Source: Affinundibacterium fentianense
Lineage (GTDB): Bacteria > Pseudomonadota > Gammaproteobacteria > Burkholderiales > Burkholderiaceae_D
DNA: 64,000 nt
Direction: 5' to 3'
Assembly: GCF_018139545.1 (NCBI RefSeq)
Contig: NZ_JAGSPJ010000007.1
Span: forward strand, 1 to 64,000
Below the pieces are notes generated by a model, which was not told where the DNA came from, ran no database searches, and saw only the letters and a list, made by a program, of their open reading frames with translations. Both the position numbers and the translations under genes were made by a program. This document shows positions 9,553 to 18,917 of this stretch, one piece after another; the stretch's first letter is position 1, and each line of letters begins with the position of its first letter.

Positions 9553-9568
9553 CATGACTTTTGTCATG
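9553..9568. promoter_or_regulatory. Palindrome CATGAC-TTTT-GTCATG upstream of the amidohydrolase operon
   Basis: A perfect 6-bp inverted repeat with a 4-nt spacer, 83 nt upstream of the amidohydrolase start and directly after the xerC stop. It has no U-tract, so it is unlikely to be the xerC terminator. The size and symmetry fit a NarL/DesR-family operator, so it may be the autoregulatory site of the operon. Confidence 0.5.
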
Positions 9569-9581
9569 ACAAGAGGCACAA

Positions 9582-10508
9582 CTATTTCTTGGCGCGCGGA
9601 TGGCTTGCGTCATATACCGCTGCCAAATGCTGGAAGTCGAGTGCGGTATAGACCTGTGTCGCGGCGATGGAACGATGCCCTAGCATTTCTTGCACAGCCC
9701 TTAGATCGCCTGATGATTGCAATACATGAGAAGCAAACGAGTGTCTTAATACATGGGGATGCACATCACTTGGGATGCCGACGATTTGTGCATGGGCTTT
9801 GAGCCGAAGTTGGACTGAACGTACCGACATTCTCCTACCACGCTCATTCAGAAACAAAGCATGTATTTCTTGTTGAATCAAAGTGGGTCGAATCGCTAAC
9901 CAGTCTTTCAGTGCATCTATTGCAGCTTGGCCGACGGGGACGATTCTTTGTTTGTTGCCTTTTCCTGTTACCCGCACCTCTGCTTGTGCGAAATCGACCC
10001 AACCAGCGCTGCGATAAGTGGCATTGCTCGCGTCCTGTAAGTCGAGACTGACCAATTCAGAAACTCGTAAGCCACTAGAGTATAAGAGTTCGAACATGGC
10101 GCGATTTGCGAGCGCAGATGCTGTGTCACTACCGCGTGCCGAGACAAGCTGTACTGCATCATCCGCCCCCAACGCTTTGGGAAGGGATTGAACTTTCTTC
10201 GGCGCTTTGATCCCATCGACTGGGTTTGCAGGTAGGGAAATTTGGTCTGCTAGCCAACGATAGAATCCACGCCAGCTTGATAGTTTGCGGGCGATACTGC
10301 GGGGACTCAAACCGCTAGCATGGACCTGTGATGTGAGGCGGCGTAAATCAAAATAACTAAGACTGGCGAGCTCTCTAGACTGTGCAAACTGTGCTAGTTC
10401 GGCGAGATCGCGGCGATAGGCATCGATCGAATGTGCTGAGAGCTGGCGTTGATGTTGCAAGACATTGAGATAGTCTTGTATCCAATTATGTTCTGCGGTG
10501 GATGGCAT
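9582..10508 (-). CDS. xerC: Tyrosine recombinase XerC
   Basis: 308 aa. The N-terminal SAM-like DNA-binding domain occupies residues 1–95. The catalytic domain carries R148 (SSGLRVSEL), a lysine in TGKGNKQR, H252 and R255 (HVLRHSF), H278 (LGHRS) and the nucleophile Y287 (QVYTAL). With XerD it resolves chromosome dimers at dif during division. It is the last gene of the conserved dapF–DUF484–xerC cluster of beta- and gammaproteobacteria, which fixes the identity as XerC rather than XerD or an integrase. Confidence 0.95.
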   Translation of the reverse strand: MPSTAEHNWIQDYLNVLQHQRQLSAHSIDAYRRDLAELAQFAQSRELASLSYFDLRRLTSQVHASGLSPRSIARKLSSWRGFYRWLADQISLPANPVDGIKAPKKVQSLPKALGADDAVQLVSARGSDTASALANRAMFELLYSSGLRVSELVSLDLQDASNATYRSAGWVDFAQAEVRVTGKGNKQRIVPVGQAAIDALKDWLAIRPTLIQQEIHALFLNERGRRMSVRSVQLRLKAHAQIVGIPSDVHPHVLRHSFASHVLQSSGDLRAVQEMLGHRSIAATQVYTALDFQHLAAVYDASHPRAKK

Positions 10509-10539
10509 CTTGATTTACCCCGCTTCGTGTTCACTTACC

Positions 10540-11199
10540 TTAGGCGTCGATCATGCAGAGTAACGCCGCACTGGATGTGTCAGCGATTTTGCTTAAAAAA
10601 TCCGTTGCCATTTCTTTGGTAAAACGTGCTGGATCGGGTGAGCCCAGTACCAGAAGTCCAAAACAGGGTTCATCTAAACTCAAACGCAGAGGTAGCATGG
10701 CGACTGAGGCAACAGCTTGTTCTGACTCTATCCATTGAGCAGCTTCAAAATCATTGTTCGCCCCGCAAAAAGGGGTACGTAAGCCCTTCGCGAATAACTG
10801 CACGTCTTCGGTGGTGGGGGCGGCAAACCAAGTATGGGTGAAATCCGCTGCAACATTCCATAAACGCAGTGTGGCAAAAGGCAGGGCGAAAATGTCTTGT
10901 AAGCTACGTGTCAATATATAGGGTAAGTCGACGTCATTTCGTGCCAGTAATAATTCCCTCGTCCATTGCTGAAAGCGGTCGGTGATGACATCGTTCTCTT
11001 GCGCGACGCGCATGAGATCCGACAAACGCAATTCCATAACTTTGAGTTTTTCGCGGACGACTTCCATTTGCCTTTCTTGCAGCGAAATGGTGCGACCCAT
11101 AATTGGGCTGGTCAGCTTTACTTGCGCTAGTAGCTCCGCATGTTCTTCAAAAAAATGCGGGTGTTGGCTTAAATAGTCGGCAATATCGTGGCTGTTCAT
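10540..11199 (-). CDS. DUF484 family protein
   Basis: 219 aa from ATG 11197–11199 (MNSHDIADYLSQHPHFFEEHAELL), the family's usual beginning. A longer frame starting inside dapF is less likely. The N-terminal helical part contains SLQERQMEVVREKLKVMELRL (coiled coil), followed by a GAF-like domain (residues about 90–219). DUF484 (E. coli YigA) is always found between dapF and xerC; its role is unknown. The ribosome-binding site is weak, so coupling to dapF translation is possible. Confidence 0.92.
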   Translation of the reverse strand: MNSHDIADYLSQHPHFFEEHAELLAQVKLTSPIMGRTISLQERQMEVVREKLKVMELRLSDLMRVAQENDVITDRFQQWTRELLLARNDVDLPYILTRSLQDIFALPFATLRLWNVAADFTHTWFAAPTTEDVQLFAKGLRTPFCGANNDFEAAQWIESEQAVASVAMLPLRLSLDEPCFGLLVLGSPDPARFTKEMATDFLSKIADTSSAALLCMIDA

Positions 11200-11254
11200 G
11201 TTGGTTTTACTTATTAAATTGTCGTCTTGGGAGGCTTGATCAAGTTCTAGATAC

Positions 11255-12112
11255 TTAGTCGGGAATATCAATTTCACCATCAAAAACCGCGACGGCTGGT
11301 CCACTTAAGAAGACAGGTTGTCCCTCGCCAGCCCAGGTGATTTGTAAATTTCCGCCGCGCATTTTGACCTCAACCGGACTCAATAACTCACCGCGACGTA
11401 TTCCTGCAACGGCAGCTGCACACGCGCCAGTACCGCACGCCAATGTTTCGCCAGCTCCACGTTCAAATACGCGTAAATCAATATGGTGATGATTGATCAC
11501 TTGCATAAATCCAGCGTTCACTCTTTGTTGAAACAAGGGATGTTGTTCGATGATGGGTCCTTCAATGGCTATCGGATGCGTCGCGACATCGTCGACGGTT
11601 TGTACCGCATGAGGGTTGCCCATCGACACGCAAGAAATTTGCGCGACGCGGTTCGCTAAAGGCAAGGCATAGAGTGTGTCCTGTCCTCGCAGACTCGTAC
11701 TTAAGTTGTTGGCGAGAAAATTTGAATCCACCGGAGCAAAGCTGGGCACGCCCATATTCACAGTGATGCGACCATCCTCGGCGATGCTAGGCTCGATCAC
11801 ACCACCTTTGGTGATGACCCGGATACTCGATTTTTTTGTTAAGCCCTTGTCCACTACAAAGCGCACAAATGCACGTGAACCATTGCCGCATTGTTCTACT
11901 TCGCCCCCATCCGCGTTGTAGATGCGATACCGAAAATCCAGGTCGGGGCTTGGTGCTTTTTCAACAACCAGAATTTGATCCGCACCGATGCCAAAGCGGC
12001 GATCCGCTAAAAAACGCCATTGTTCTTGCGAAAAATGGATAGCTTGGTTGATGGCGTCAATCACAATGAAGTCATTGCCAGCGCCGTGCATTTTAGTAAA
12101 TTGAAGTTTCAT
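11255..12112 (-). CDS. dapF: Diaminopimelate epimerase DapF
   Basis: 285 aa, the normal length. It converts LL- to meso-diaminopimelate for lysine and peptidoglycan synthesis by a two-base cysteine mechanism. The two catalytic cysteines are visible: C75 in [12 protein letters not shown] and C226 in [13 protein letters not shown]. The N-terminus [19 protein letters not shown] is the family signature. The region before the ATG has no Shine–Dalgarno but contains TATAAT 6 nt upstream (see the promoter entry). It follows the chemoreceptor gene by 25 bp on the same strand. Confidence 0.96.
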   Translation of the reverse strand: MKLQFTKMHGAGNDFIVIDAINQAIHFSQEQWRFLADRRFGIGADQILVVEKAPSPDLDFRYRIYNADGGEVEQCGNGSRAFVRFVVDKGLTKKSSIRVITKGGVIEPSIAEDGRITVNMGVPSFAPVDSNFLANNLSTSLRGQDTLYALPLANRVAQISCVSMGNPHAVQTVDDVATHPIAIEGPIIEQHPLFQQRVNAGFMQVINHHHIDLRVFERGAGETLACGTGACAAAVAGIRRGELLSPVEVKMRGGNLQITWAGEGQPVFLSGPAVAVFDGEIDIPD

Positions 12113-12118
12113 ACAGCG

Positions 12119-12124
12119 ATTATA
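12119..12124 (-). promoter_or_regulatory. TATAAT just upstream of dapF (possible leaderless start)
   Basis: On the minus strand the sequence before the dapF ATG reads CTATAATCGCTGT-ATG. A consensus −10 hexamer six bases before the start codon would put transcription initiation at or near the A of ATG. No clear −35 box is visible. Confidence 0.4.
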
Positions 12125-12137
12125 GCGTGTTCATCGT

Positions 12138-14438
12138 CTAAGCAGATTTATAAACGCCGCAACCAATCACGATATCGTCACTGATTCTCTCTATATAGGA
12201 AGTTTTTTGCTCAATACGATTCAGGACAGGGTTTTCAATAGAATAGTCAACCCAACCACCGATTTCAGGCAGTGCAAAGGCATCTTCTACCAATTTTCTA
12301 CCATCCAAGCCAGGCACATGAAACAGGTTGACCGACAGTTTTCCAGCGTTTCCCGCGAATGCTCGGTATTGGCCTTGGCGATCGAACGCAAAAACATACA
12401 TATCGCGATCAGCAAAGATTTTTTCAGGATCTGATGTGATGATGTCTAGCACATGCATTCCATGGATACTAAAGAGTGTTTTGGCTTTATTCACTAGGAG
12501 TTTGGCTTCATCAGCTGTCCCTTGGCGTAAACGAAATGCCGAGACGACAGACGTTAGTTTTTCTGCGCGGACTTCAAGCTCTGATGAGGCAAATTTGGCA
12601 TTTTCAGCCATTTTGCTATTGCTCTTCGTGATCTCATCAAGCTCGCGAATGGCTTGCGAGATATGGATTAAGCTATTGCTTTGTTCGGTTGATGCCGTCG
12701 AGATCGCATTGATGTCTTTCGCCAGATTGCGGATGCCGCCAACAATATCGGAAAGTGTTTCGTTAACTTCATAAATTTGTTCGACCCCAGTTTCGACGCG
12801 ATTCACCGAATCATCAATCAAGCGCCGGATTTGACGTGCCGCATCCGCGGAACGCTGTGCTAGATTTCGAACCTCGTTTGCTACGACTGCGAAGCCCTTA
12901 CCCTGTTCACCCGCGTGGGATGCTTCCACTGCAGCATTCAGAGCCAGAATATCGGTTTGAAAGGCGATCTTGTCTATCATGCTGACAATCTCGTGGACTT
13001 TCATCGCACTGGTATGGATCCCTTGCATTGTTGAGACAGCGGCGCGCATGGTGTCGCTGCTGGATTCGGCAATCATGCGAACATTCGACGCGAGATTGTC
13101 GACTGATTTGGCATTGGCTGCATTCGTTTTGACAGTTTCGCTTAAGGTCTCCATGTTCTGGGCAGTATCCACCAGACTGAGAGCTTGTAGTTCGGTGCGG
13201 ATCGCCATGTCATTGATGCCGCTCGATAATTGTTTGCCGAGATCCGACACCATGCTTGCGTTGGTGCGGACATTTGCCACAAGTGCGGATAAATTGAAAT
13301 TTGCTTTGTCAATTGCACTTGAAGTCTTGGCGAGTTCGTCGCTCCCTTGAACTTGAACCGAGGTCGTTAAATCACCGGAAGCAACAGTTTCAGCGGCCTG
13401 TTCAAGATTTTCAACGGCATACATAAGATTCAAGTAAAAGCCAAACGATAAATAGGCAGTAAGGATAAGCGTGATTAGCAAACCGATAATCACCAGATAA
13501 GATTGCCAACGCAGATGTTTTTGGCGCTGTTGTAGGATTTGGCTCAATTGAGTTTGTGATTGGGTTTGCAGTAGATAAGTCTTACCGAGCGCCAGATCTG
13601 TTGCTTGTTTGATCTTGTTTTGCGCTTCACTTTGTAGGTTAACAAGATAATTTTTTTGAATGAATTCTAGAGCTTGTCGACTAAGCTGCAATGCATCTTT
13701 ATATGCGGGGATTTCTTTTTCGCCAGTGCGTAATATCGCAGCATAGCTCTTTTCACTTTGTTGTATCGCCACTTGAGTTTGATCAAAGAGTGAATTTATT
13801 TTTGCAAAATGGAGTGGGTCATTTGCATTGGCTTGTAGTGCGGTTTGCGTCGTTGCAGATAGTTTTGATAAGGCATCTAACCAGACAGGCAATTTTTGTA
13901 AGCCGAAGTCCATCAATAAATACGAATTGGCCTCAGGATCAAATAGCAATCCGCTACGTTCGTTGATATTGTCTGCAAGTTGCACTAATTGCTGATCGAC
14001 ATTACTTGTGAGTAAACCTTTAGCTTCCTGTAAGTTTTTGTGTTCAGCGATATTTTGCAAATCCTTTGCCAAGATCTGCCACTGTTCGACTAAGTCTAAA
14101 CGATCATCTCTTTTCAATAGCAAAGAGAAGTCACTGATAGCCGTTTTTAAACTTTGCTGTTGGGGGCGAATTTCGTTCGGCGAGGTGCTGCTGCGTAGTC
14201 GTTGAATGGCATGAATAATTGCATTGTTCTTTTGCGCGAGTTCAATGCTATACAACTCATTCTCGGCTGTCGTCGTTTGGGCATTTTCTTTAGCGAGCAA
14301 AATTAAACCGAGAAGCAAGCAAACTGACAAAATGCTTAAGAACATGCCGAGTAATTTAGTGCGTAGTCCTATTTTGCTCATCAACTGCAAACAGGGTGCC
14401 ATCATGGCCGCGAACAAAGAATCACTCTCAAACTTCAT
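12138..14438 (-). CDS. Methyl-accepting chemotaxis protein with C-terminal Cache-like domain
   Basis: About 766 aa from ATG 14438; an in-frame TTG at 14471 is an alternative, and no start has a strong ribosome-binding site. Transmembrane helices lie near residues 25–48 and 320–345, flanking a mainly helical periplasmic sensor. The HAMP segment follows (ENLEQAAETVASGDLTTSV). The signalling hairpin tip is recognisable: [20 protein letters not shown]. After the coiled coil the protein carries a ~115-residue single-Cache-like domain (DRDMYVFAFDRQGQYRAFAG, GRKLVEDAF), which must be cytoplasmic. It should report ligand or redox state to CheA/CheW. It ends 25 bp before dapF and could be co-transcribed with it. 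Confidence 0.9.
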   Translation of the reverse strand: MKFESDSLFAAMMAPCLQLMSKIGLRTKLLGMFLSILSVCLLLGLILLAKENAQTTTAENELYSIELAQKNNAIIHAIQRLRSSTSPNEIRPQQQSLKTAISDFSLLLKRDDRLDLVEQWQILAKDLQNIAEHKNLQEAKGLLTSNVDQQLVQLADNINERSGLLFDPEANSYLLMDFGLQKLPVWLDALSKLSATTQTALQANANDPLHFAKINSLFDQTQVAIQQSEKSYAAILRTGEKEIPAYKDALQLSRQALEFIQKNYLVNLQSEAQNKIKQATDLALGKTYLLQTQSQTQLSQILQQRQKHLRWQSYLVIIGLLITLILTAYLSFGFYLNLMYAVENLEQAAETVASGDLTTSVQVQGSDELAKTSSAIDKANFNLSALVANVRTNASMVSDLGKQLSSGINDMAIRTELQALSLVDTAQNMETLSETVKTNAANAKSVDNLASNVRMIAESSSDTMRAAVSTMQGIHTSAMKVHEIVSMIDKIAFQTDILALNAAVEASHAGEQGKGFAVVANEVRNLAQRSADAARQIRRLIDDSVNRVETGVEQIYEVNETLSDIVGGIRNLAKDINAISTASTEQSNSLIHISQAIRELDEITKSNSKMAENAKFASSELEVRAEKLTSVVSAFRLRQGTADEAKLLVNKAKTLFSIHGMHVLDIITSDPEKIFADRDMYVFAFDRQGQYRAFAGNAGKLSVNLFHVPGLDGRKLVEDAFALPEIGGWVDYSIENPVLNRIEQKTSYIERISDDIVIGCGVYKSA

Positions 14439-14774
14439 GGTGCTAACTTTCAGATGGTAATGGAGGGACAAGGCCTTTTCTATTCTCGCAGATTTTATTT
14501 GGAATGCATTCGGATTGTGTCTTTCTGAGACAAAAAAATTGCCTAAAATTAATATACCTCAACCAGTACACTTTGCAAAATTGTCAGTCATACTGTACTG
14601 GTCTTTTTGGTGGTGACTGTGCATGGGGAGCGAAAGACGCGCGTGATACTGTGCGAGCCTTGTTAATTTTGTCGTTCTTTTTTGCTTTGAGCGTATGATC
14701 TAGCCAAAAGCTAGCAGGATTCGTTTCATGGCGCAGGCAAACCCAAGCCACATTAGAAAAATTCCGGAGGCAGC
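14439..14774. other. Intergenic region between divergent chemoreceptor and oxidoreductase genes
   Basis: 336 bp without a gene. It contains the inverted repeat CCAGTACA (14563–14570) and TGTACTGG (14594–14601), and GGAGG at 14767–14771 as the ribosome-binding site of the plus-strand gene. Confidence 0.5.
14563..14601. promoter_or_regulatory. Spaced inverted repeat, candidate operator
   Basis: Perfect 8-bp arms CCAGTACA and TGTACTGG separated by 23 bp (centres about three helical turns apart). It lies 174 bp upstream of the oxidoreductase start, between divergent genes. A binding site for a dimeric regulator is possible; the regulator is unknown. Confidence 0.35.
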
Positions 14775-17700
14775 ATGAATTCACCCAATAAAACTGAGCA
14801 ATCCGCAGTAGCGGATGCCGCCATCAATACCACCATCTCTCTCGACGATAAGTACACTTTAGAACGCGGCCGTGCTTTTATGACCGGTACGCAAGCCTTG
14901 ATTCGTTTGACCATGTTGCAACGTCAGGCCGATGAAAAAGCCGGTTTGAATACGGCTGGTTTCTTAACTGGCTATCGCGGTTCTCCGCTCGGTGCAGTAG
15001 ATATGACCGCCGCTAAAGCCAAGAAACATTTGGACAAATATCACGTTAAATTTCACCCAGGCGTGAATGAAGATTTAGCCGCGACGTCGGTATGGGGTAC
15101 GCAACAAGTGAATTTGTTCCCTGGGGCGAAATATGATGGCGTGTTTGGTATCTGGTACGGTAAGGGCCCAGGCGTGGATCGTTGTGGTGACGTGTTTAAA
15201 CATGCGAATTTGGCGGGTACTTCGCCGCACGGCGGTGTATTGGTAATTGCTGGTGATGATCATGCGGCGAAATCCTCCACGGCAGCACATCAAAGTGAAC
15301 ATATTTTAAAAGCTTGCGGTATTCCTGTTTTGTATCCATCCTCGGTTCAAGAATATTTGGATTACGGCTTGCACGGCATTGCGATGTCGCGTTACACCGG
15401 CTTGTGGGTAGCGATGAAATGCGTAACCGATATCGTTGAATCTGGTTGCGTGGTCGATATCGATCCTGATCGCGTCAAGCCTGTGATTCCTAGCGATTTC
15501 GTGATGCCAGCCGATGGTGTGCACATCCGTACACCTGATCCAATCTTGGCGCAAGAAACGCGCATGAATAATTACAAATGGTATGCGGCTTTAGCCTATG
15601 CGCGTGCTAACAAACTCAATCAAATTATCTGGGATAGCCCGAACGCGAAGATCGGTATTATCACTGCAGGTAAGTCTTACCTCGACACGCGTCAAGCTTT
15701 GGCTGATCTCGGCATTGATGAACAAGTTGCGAAAGACATCGGTATTCGCTTGTATAAAATTGGCCTGACTTGGCCTTTAGAATCCGACGGTGTGCGTGAG
15801 TTTGCGACTGGTTTGGAAGAAATCTTGGTGGTTGAAGAGAAGCGTCAGATTCTCGAATATGCGCTGAAAGAAGAGCTCTACCACTGGGAAGAAGCAGCGC
15901 GTCCGCGCGTAGTCGGTAAGTTTGATGATACGGGTGAATGGACCAATATTCAGGGCAGTGGTCACGGCGAATGGTTATTGCCAGCGACCTATGAACTGAG
16001 CCCAGCACAGATCGCGCATGCGATTGCTTCACGTATCAGCCGTTACTTCGCTGGTCATCCAGTCGAGCAACAAGTCAAAGAACGCGTCGCGTATTTAGAA
16101 GCGAAAGAAGCGGCGTTGAATTCCGTTTCTAAGCCAGATGCGAATAAAGATCGTATTCCGCATTTCTGTTCTGGTTGCCCACACAATACTTCAACCAAAG
16201 TGCCAGAAGGTAGCCGCGCTTTGGCCGGTATCGGTTGCCACTACATGGTGACATGGATGGACCGTGAATCCACCACTTTTACGCACATGGGCGGCGAAGG
16301 TGTGACTTGGGTTGGCGCAGCACCATTTACCAATGAGAAGCATGTGTTCTCTAACTTGGGTGACGGTACTTACTACCACTCAGGTCTGTTGGCGATCCGC
16401 GCTGCCGTTTCCGGTAACGTGAATATCACGTACAAAATTTTGTTTAACGATGCCGTCGCGATGACGGGTGGTCAAGAGTTTGACGGCCCACTCGATCCGG
16501 GCATGATTTCACGTCAAATTGCGGCAGAAGGCGTGTCACCGATTATTGTGGTGACGGATGAGCCAGAAAAATATCCCGCGAATTATCCTTGGGCAGCGGG
16601 TGTCACCGTTCGTCATCGTAGCGAACTCGATGCGGTACAACGCGAATTGCGCGAATGCAAAGGCGTGTCCGCGATGATTTACGATCAAACCTGTGCTTCA
16701 GAAAAACGTCGTCGCCGCAAAAAAATCGGTAAAGACGGTAAGCCTGGTTTCCCTGATCCAGCCAAACGCGCGGTGATCAATGAAGCGGTCTGCGAAGGCT
16801 GTGGCGATTGCGGCGTGCAATCGAATTGCTTATCCGTTGAACCTCTAGAAACTGAATTCGGTCGCAAGCGTCAGATTAATCAATCTTCCTGCAACAAGGA
16901 TTATTCTTGCGTGAATGGTTTCTGCCCAAGTTTTGTGACAGTGGAAGGCGGCAAATTGAAGAAGCCAGCGAAGACCAAGGTCGAAGCGGGTGGCGCATTT
17001 GACGTCAGCAGTTTGCCAGCACCAGTGTTGCCAAGCACCGCAACGCCGTATGGTGTGATCGTGACTGGTGTGGGTGGTACCGGTGTAATTACGATTGGCC
17101 AAATCATGGCGATGGCAGCGCACTTGCAAGGTAAATCTTGCTCAGTGCTGGACATGACAGGCTTGGCGCAAAAAGGCGGTGCGGTGATGTCGCATGTGCG
17201 TTTAGCGGACAAAGCGGAAGACATCCAGTCGACGCGTGTTGGTACTGGTATGGCGGATTTGGTTATCGGTTGCGATTTGATCGTCACCGCAGGCAAAGAT
17301 GCGGTTTCTCGTATGGGCGAAGGCCGTACCCAAGGCGCGATCAACGCCAGCAGCAGCCCAACAGCAACCTTTATTAAGAATCCTAACTGGCAATTCCCAG
17401 CGGGTTCTGCGGAAGCTGAAATTCGTAAGGCTTGCGGTCAAGACCGCGTTGATATGGTCGATGCAACCACGATTGCGACTGCACTCATGGGCGACAGTAT
17501 CGCAGCGAATATGTTCATGCTCGGTTATTCATGGCAAAAAGGCTGGGTGCCGTTGAGCGAAGCCGCTTTGATGCGCGCGATTGAATTGAATGGCGTGGCA
17601 ATTGACTTCAACAAGCAAGCGTTCAACTGGGGCCGTATTGCCGCGAACGATTTGGCAGCAGTACAGCGTTTGACGACGCCAGCGCAAGTCATCGAACTCA

Positions 17701-18374
17701 AACGCGCACCAACATTGGACGACATTATCGCAAAACGCGTTGCTTTCTTAACGGATTACCAAAACACCGCGTATGCACAAATCTACAGCGATTTTGTGAA
17801 TCAAGTCAAAGCCGCCGAAAGCAAATTAGTCGATGGCAAAGGCTTGCGCCTGACAGAAGCCGTAGCGAAGTATTTGTTCAAATTGATGGCTTACAAAGAC
17901 GAATACGAAGTCGCGCGTTTGTACACCGATGGCAAATTCAAACAAAAGATTGCCGATATGTTTGAAGGTGACTATGCGATTAACTTCCACCTCGCGCCAC
18001 CGCTGTTCGCTAAGCGCAATGAAAAAGGTGAATTGATCAAGCAGCAATTTGGTCCATGGATGATGAAGGCATTTGGCGTCCTAGCGAGTTTCAAATCCTT
18101 ACGTGGAACAGCGTTGGATATCTTTGGTTATACCGAAGAACGTCGTATGGAACGTGCATTGCCGGTGGAATATAAGCAGTTGATTAGCAAACTGTTGCCA
18201 CAATTAAATGCTGAAAATTTATCGAAAGCCGTGGCTATTGCGAGTATCCCCGAAGATATTCGTGGTTATGGTCACGTTAAAGAGCGGCATTTCAAGTTGG
18301 CGAAGCAAAAAGAAGCGAAATTGCTAGGTGAATTTGGCATGTCTGCAACAACCCAAGAAAAAACTGCTGCTTAA
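14775..18374 (+). CDS. Indolepyruvate ferredoxin oxidoreductase family protein (fused subunits)
   Basis: 1199 aa. It oxidatively decarboxylates an aryl- or branched-chain 2-oxo acid with CoA and TPP, reducing ferredoxin or another acceptor, in the cytoplasm. Order: pyrimidine-binding/alpha region (ERGRAFMTGTQALIRLTMLQ, GYRGSPLGAVD), TPP-binding region (FCSGCPHNTS, GIGCHYMVTWMD, GGEGVTWVGAAPF), a ferredoxin-like [4Fe-4S] insert with two cysteine clusters (CEGCGDCGVQSNC and CNKDYSCVNGFC), then the gamma-like domain (GVIVTGVGGTGVITIGQI, LAQKGGAVMSH) and a C-terminal family extension. Such one-piece enzymes are common in aerobic proteobacteria and serve amino acid catabolism. GGAGG lies 3–8 nt upstream of the ATG. 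It is monocistronic, with a terminator after it. Confidence 0.93.
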   Translation: MNSPNKTEQSAVADAAINTTISLDDKYTLERGRAFMTGTQALIRLTMLQRQADEKAGLNTAGFLTGYRGSPLGAVDMTAAKAKKHLDKYHVKFHPGVNEDLAATSVWGTQQVNLFPGAKYDGVFGIWYGKGPGVDRCGDVFKHANLAGTSPHGGVLVIAGDDHAAKSSTAAHQSEHILKACGIPVLYPSSVQEYLDYGLHGIAMSRYTGLWVAMKCVTDIVESGCVVDIDPDRVKPVIPSDFVMPADGVHIRTPDPILAQETRMNNYKWYAALAYARANKLNQIIWDSPNAKIGIITAGKSYLDTRQALADLGIDEQVAKDIGIRLYKIGLTWPLESDGVREFATGLEEILVVEEKRQILEYALKEELYHWEEAARPRVVGKFDDTGEWTNIQGSGHGEWLLPATYELSPAQIAHAIASRISRYFAGHPVEQQVKERVAYLEAKEAALNSVSKPDANKDRIPHFCSGCPHNTSTKVPEGSRALAGIGCHYMVTWMDRESTTFTHMGGEGVTWVGAAPFTNEKHVFSNLGDGTYYHSGLLAIRAAVSGNVNITYKILFNDAVAMTGGQEFDGPLDPGMISRQIAAEGVSPIIVVTDEPEKYPANYPWAAGVTVRHRSELDAVQRELRECKGVSAMIYDQTCASEKRRRRKKIGKDGKPGFPDPAKRAVINEAVCEGCGDCGVQSNCLSVEPLETEFGRKRQINQSSCNKDYSCVNGFCPSFVTVEGGKLKKPAKTKVEAGGAFDVSSLPAPVLPSTATPYGVIVTGVGGTGVITIGQIMAMAAHLQGKSCSVLDMTGLAQKGGAVMSHVRLADKAEDIQSTRVGTGMADLVIGCDLIVTAGKDAVSRMGEGRTQGAINASSSPTATFIKNPNWQFPAGSAEAEIRKACGQDRVDMVDATTIATALMGDSIAANMFMLGYSWQKGWVPLSEAALMRAIELNGVAIDFNKQAFNWGRIAANDLAAVQRLTTPAQVIELKRAPTLDDIIAKRVAFLTDYQNTAYAQIYSDFVNQVKAAESKLVDGKGLRLTEAVAKYLFKLMAYKDEYEVARLYTDGKFKQKIADMFEGDYAINFHLAPPLFAKRNEKGELIKQQFGPWMMKAFGVLASFKSLRGTALDIFGYTEERRMERALPVEYKQLISKLLPQLNAENLSKAVAIASIPEDIRGYGHVKERHFKLAKQKEAKLLGEFGMSATTQEKTAA

Positions 18375-18461
18375 ATTTGTCATATTCGGCGGCAAAAATT
18401 AATGCATGCTAGAATTTGAACTGTGTAGTGTGTAATAAAGAGTGTGTAGTGTTTGTGTGTG

Positions 18462-18493
18462 AAAAATGACCGGCCTGTCCGGTCATTTTTTTC
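18462..18493 (+). terminator. Intrinsic terminator after the oxidoreductase gene
   Basis: Twelve-base-pair stem AAAAATGACCGG/CCGGTCATTTTT with a 5-nt loop CCTGT and a T-run of seven. It stands 90 bp after the oxidoreductase stop and before the DUF423 gene. Confidence 0.9.
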
Positions 18494-18539
18494 GTCCGCA
18501 AGTCTATGTTTACTATTTCAACAAGACGAGGGAAATGTA

Positions 18540-18917
18540 ATGCGAGAACGTCAATGGATCGCCGTTGGTGCATTCAATTTATTGGTCGCGATCGGGGCCG
18601 GTGCATTTGGCGCACATGCCCTTAAAACGCTATTGTCTAGTGAAATGCTGGCGATTTGGCAAACTGCAGTGCAGTACCAAATGGTGCACGGACTCGGAAT
18701 TCTAGCACTTGCGCATTTAGCCACGCGCTGGCAAACCACGGTGATGCGTTGGAGTCTGCGATTCATGTTACTGGGTATCGTTTTCTTTAGCGGCAGTTTG
18801 TATGTGCTGGCGTTGACTGGTATTCGCGTACTTGGTGCCATTACGCCTATCGGTGGATTGGCCTTTCTTGCGGCTTGGTTGCTCGTGATCTGGAATGCCT
18901 TGCGTACGGCAGAATAA
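18540..18917 (+). CDS. DUF423 family inner-membrane protein
   Basis: 125 aa from ATG 18540, with GAGGG 7 nt upstream. A longer frame from 18453 overlaps the terminator and is rejected. It has four hydrophobic helices, and the family signature GAFGAHALKTLLS is at residues about 20–34. DUF423 (YwdK/YgdD type) proteins are small integral membrane proteins of unknown role. It lies alone between two terminated or promoter-bearing units. Confidence 0.9.
   Translation: MRERQWIAVGAFNLLVAIGAGAFGAHALKTLLSSEMLAIWQTAVQYQMVHGLGILALAHLATRWQTTVMRWSLRFMLLGIVFFSGSLYVLALTGIRVLGAITPIGGLAFLAAWLLVIWNALRTAE

Noticed and set aside
9582..10508. Integrase of a mobile element
   Set aside because: The tyrosine recombinase lies in the conserved dapF–DUF484–xerC order and has XerC length; no attachment sites or mobile genes nearby.
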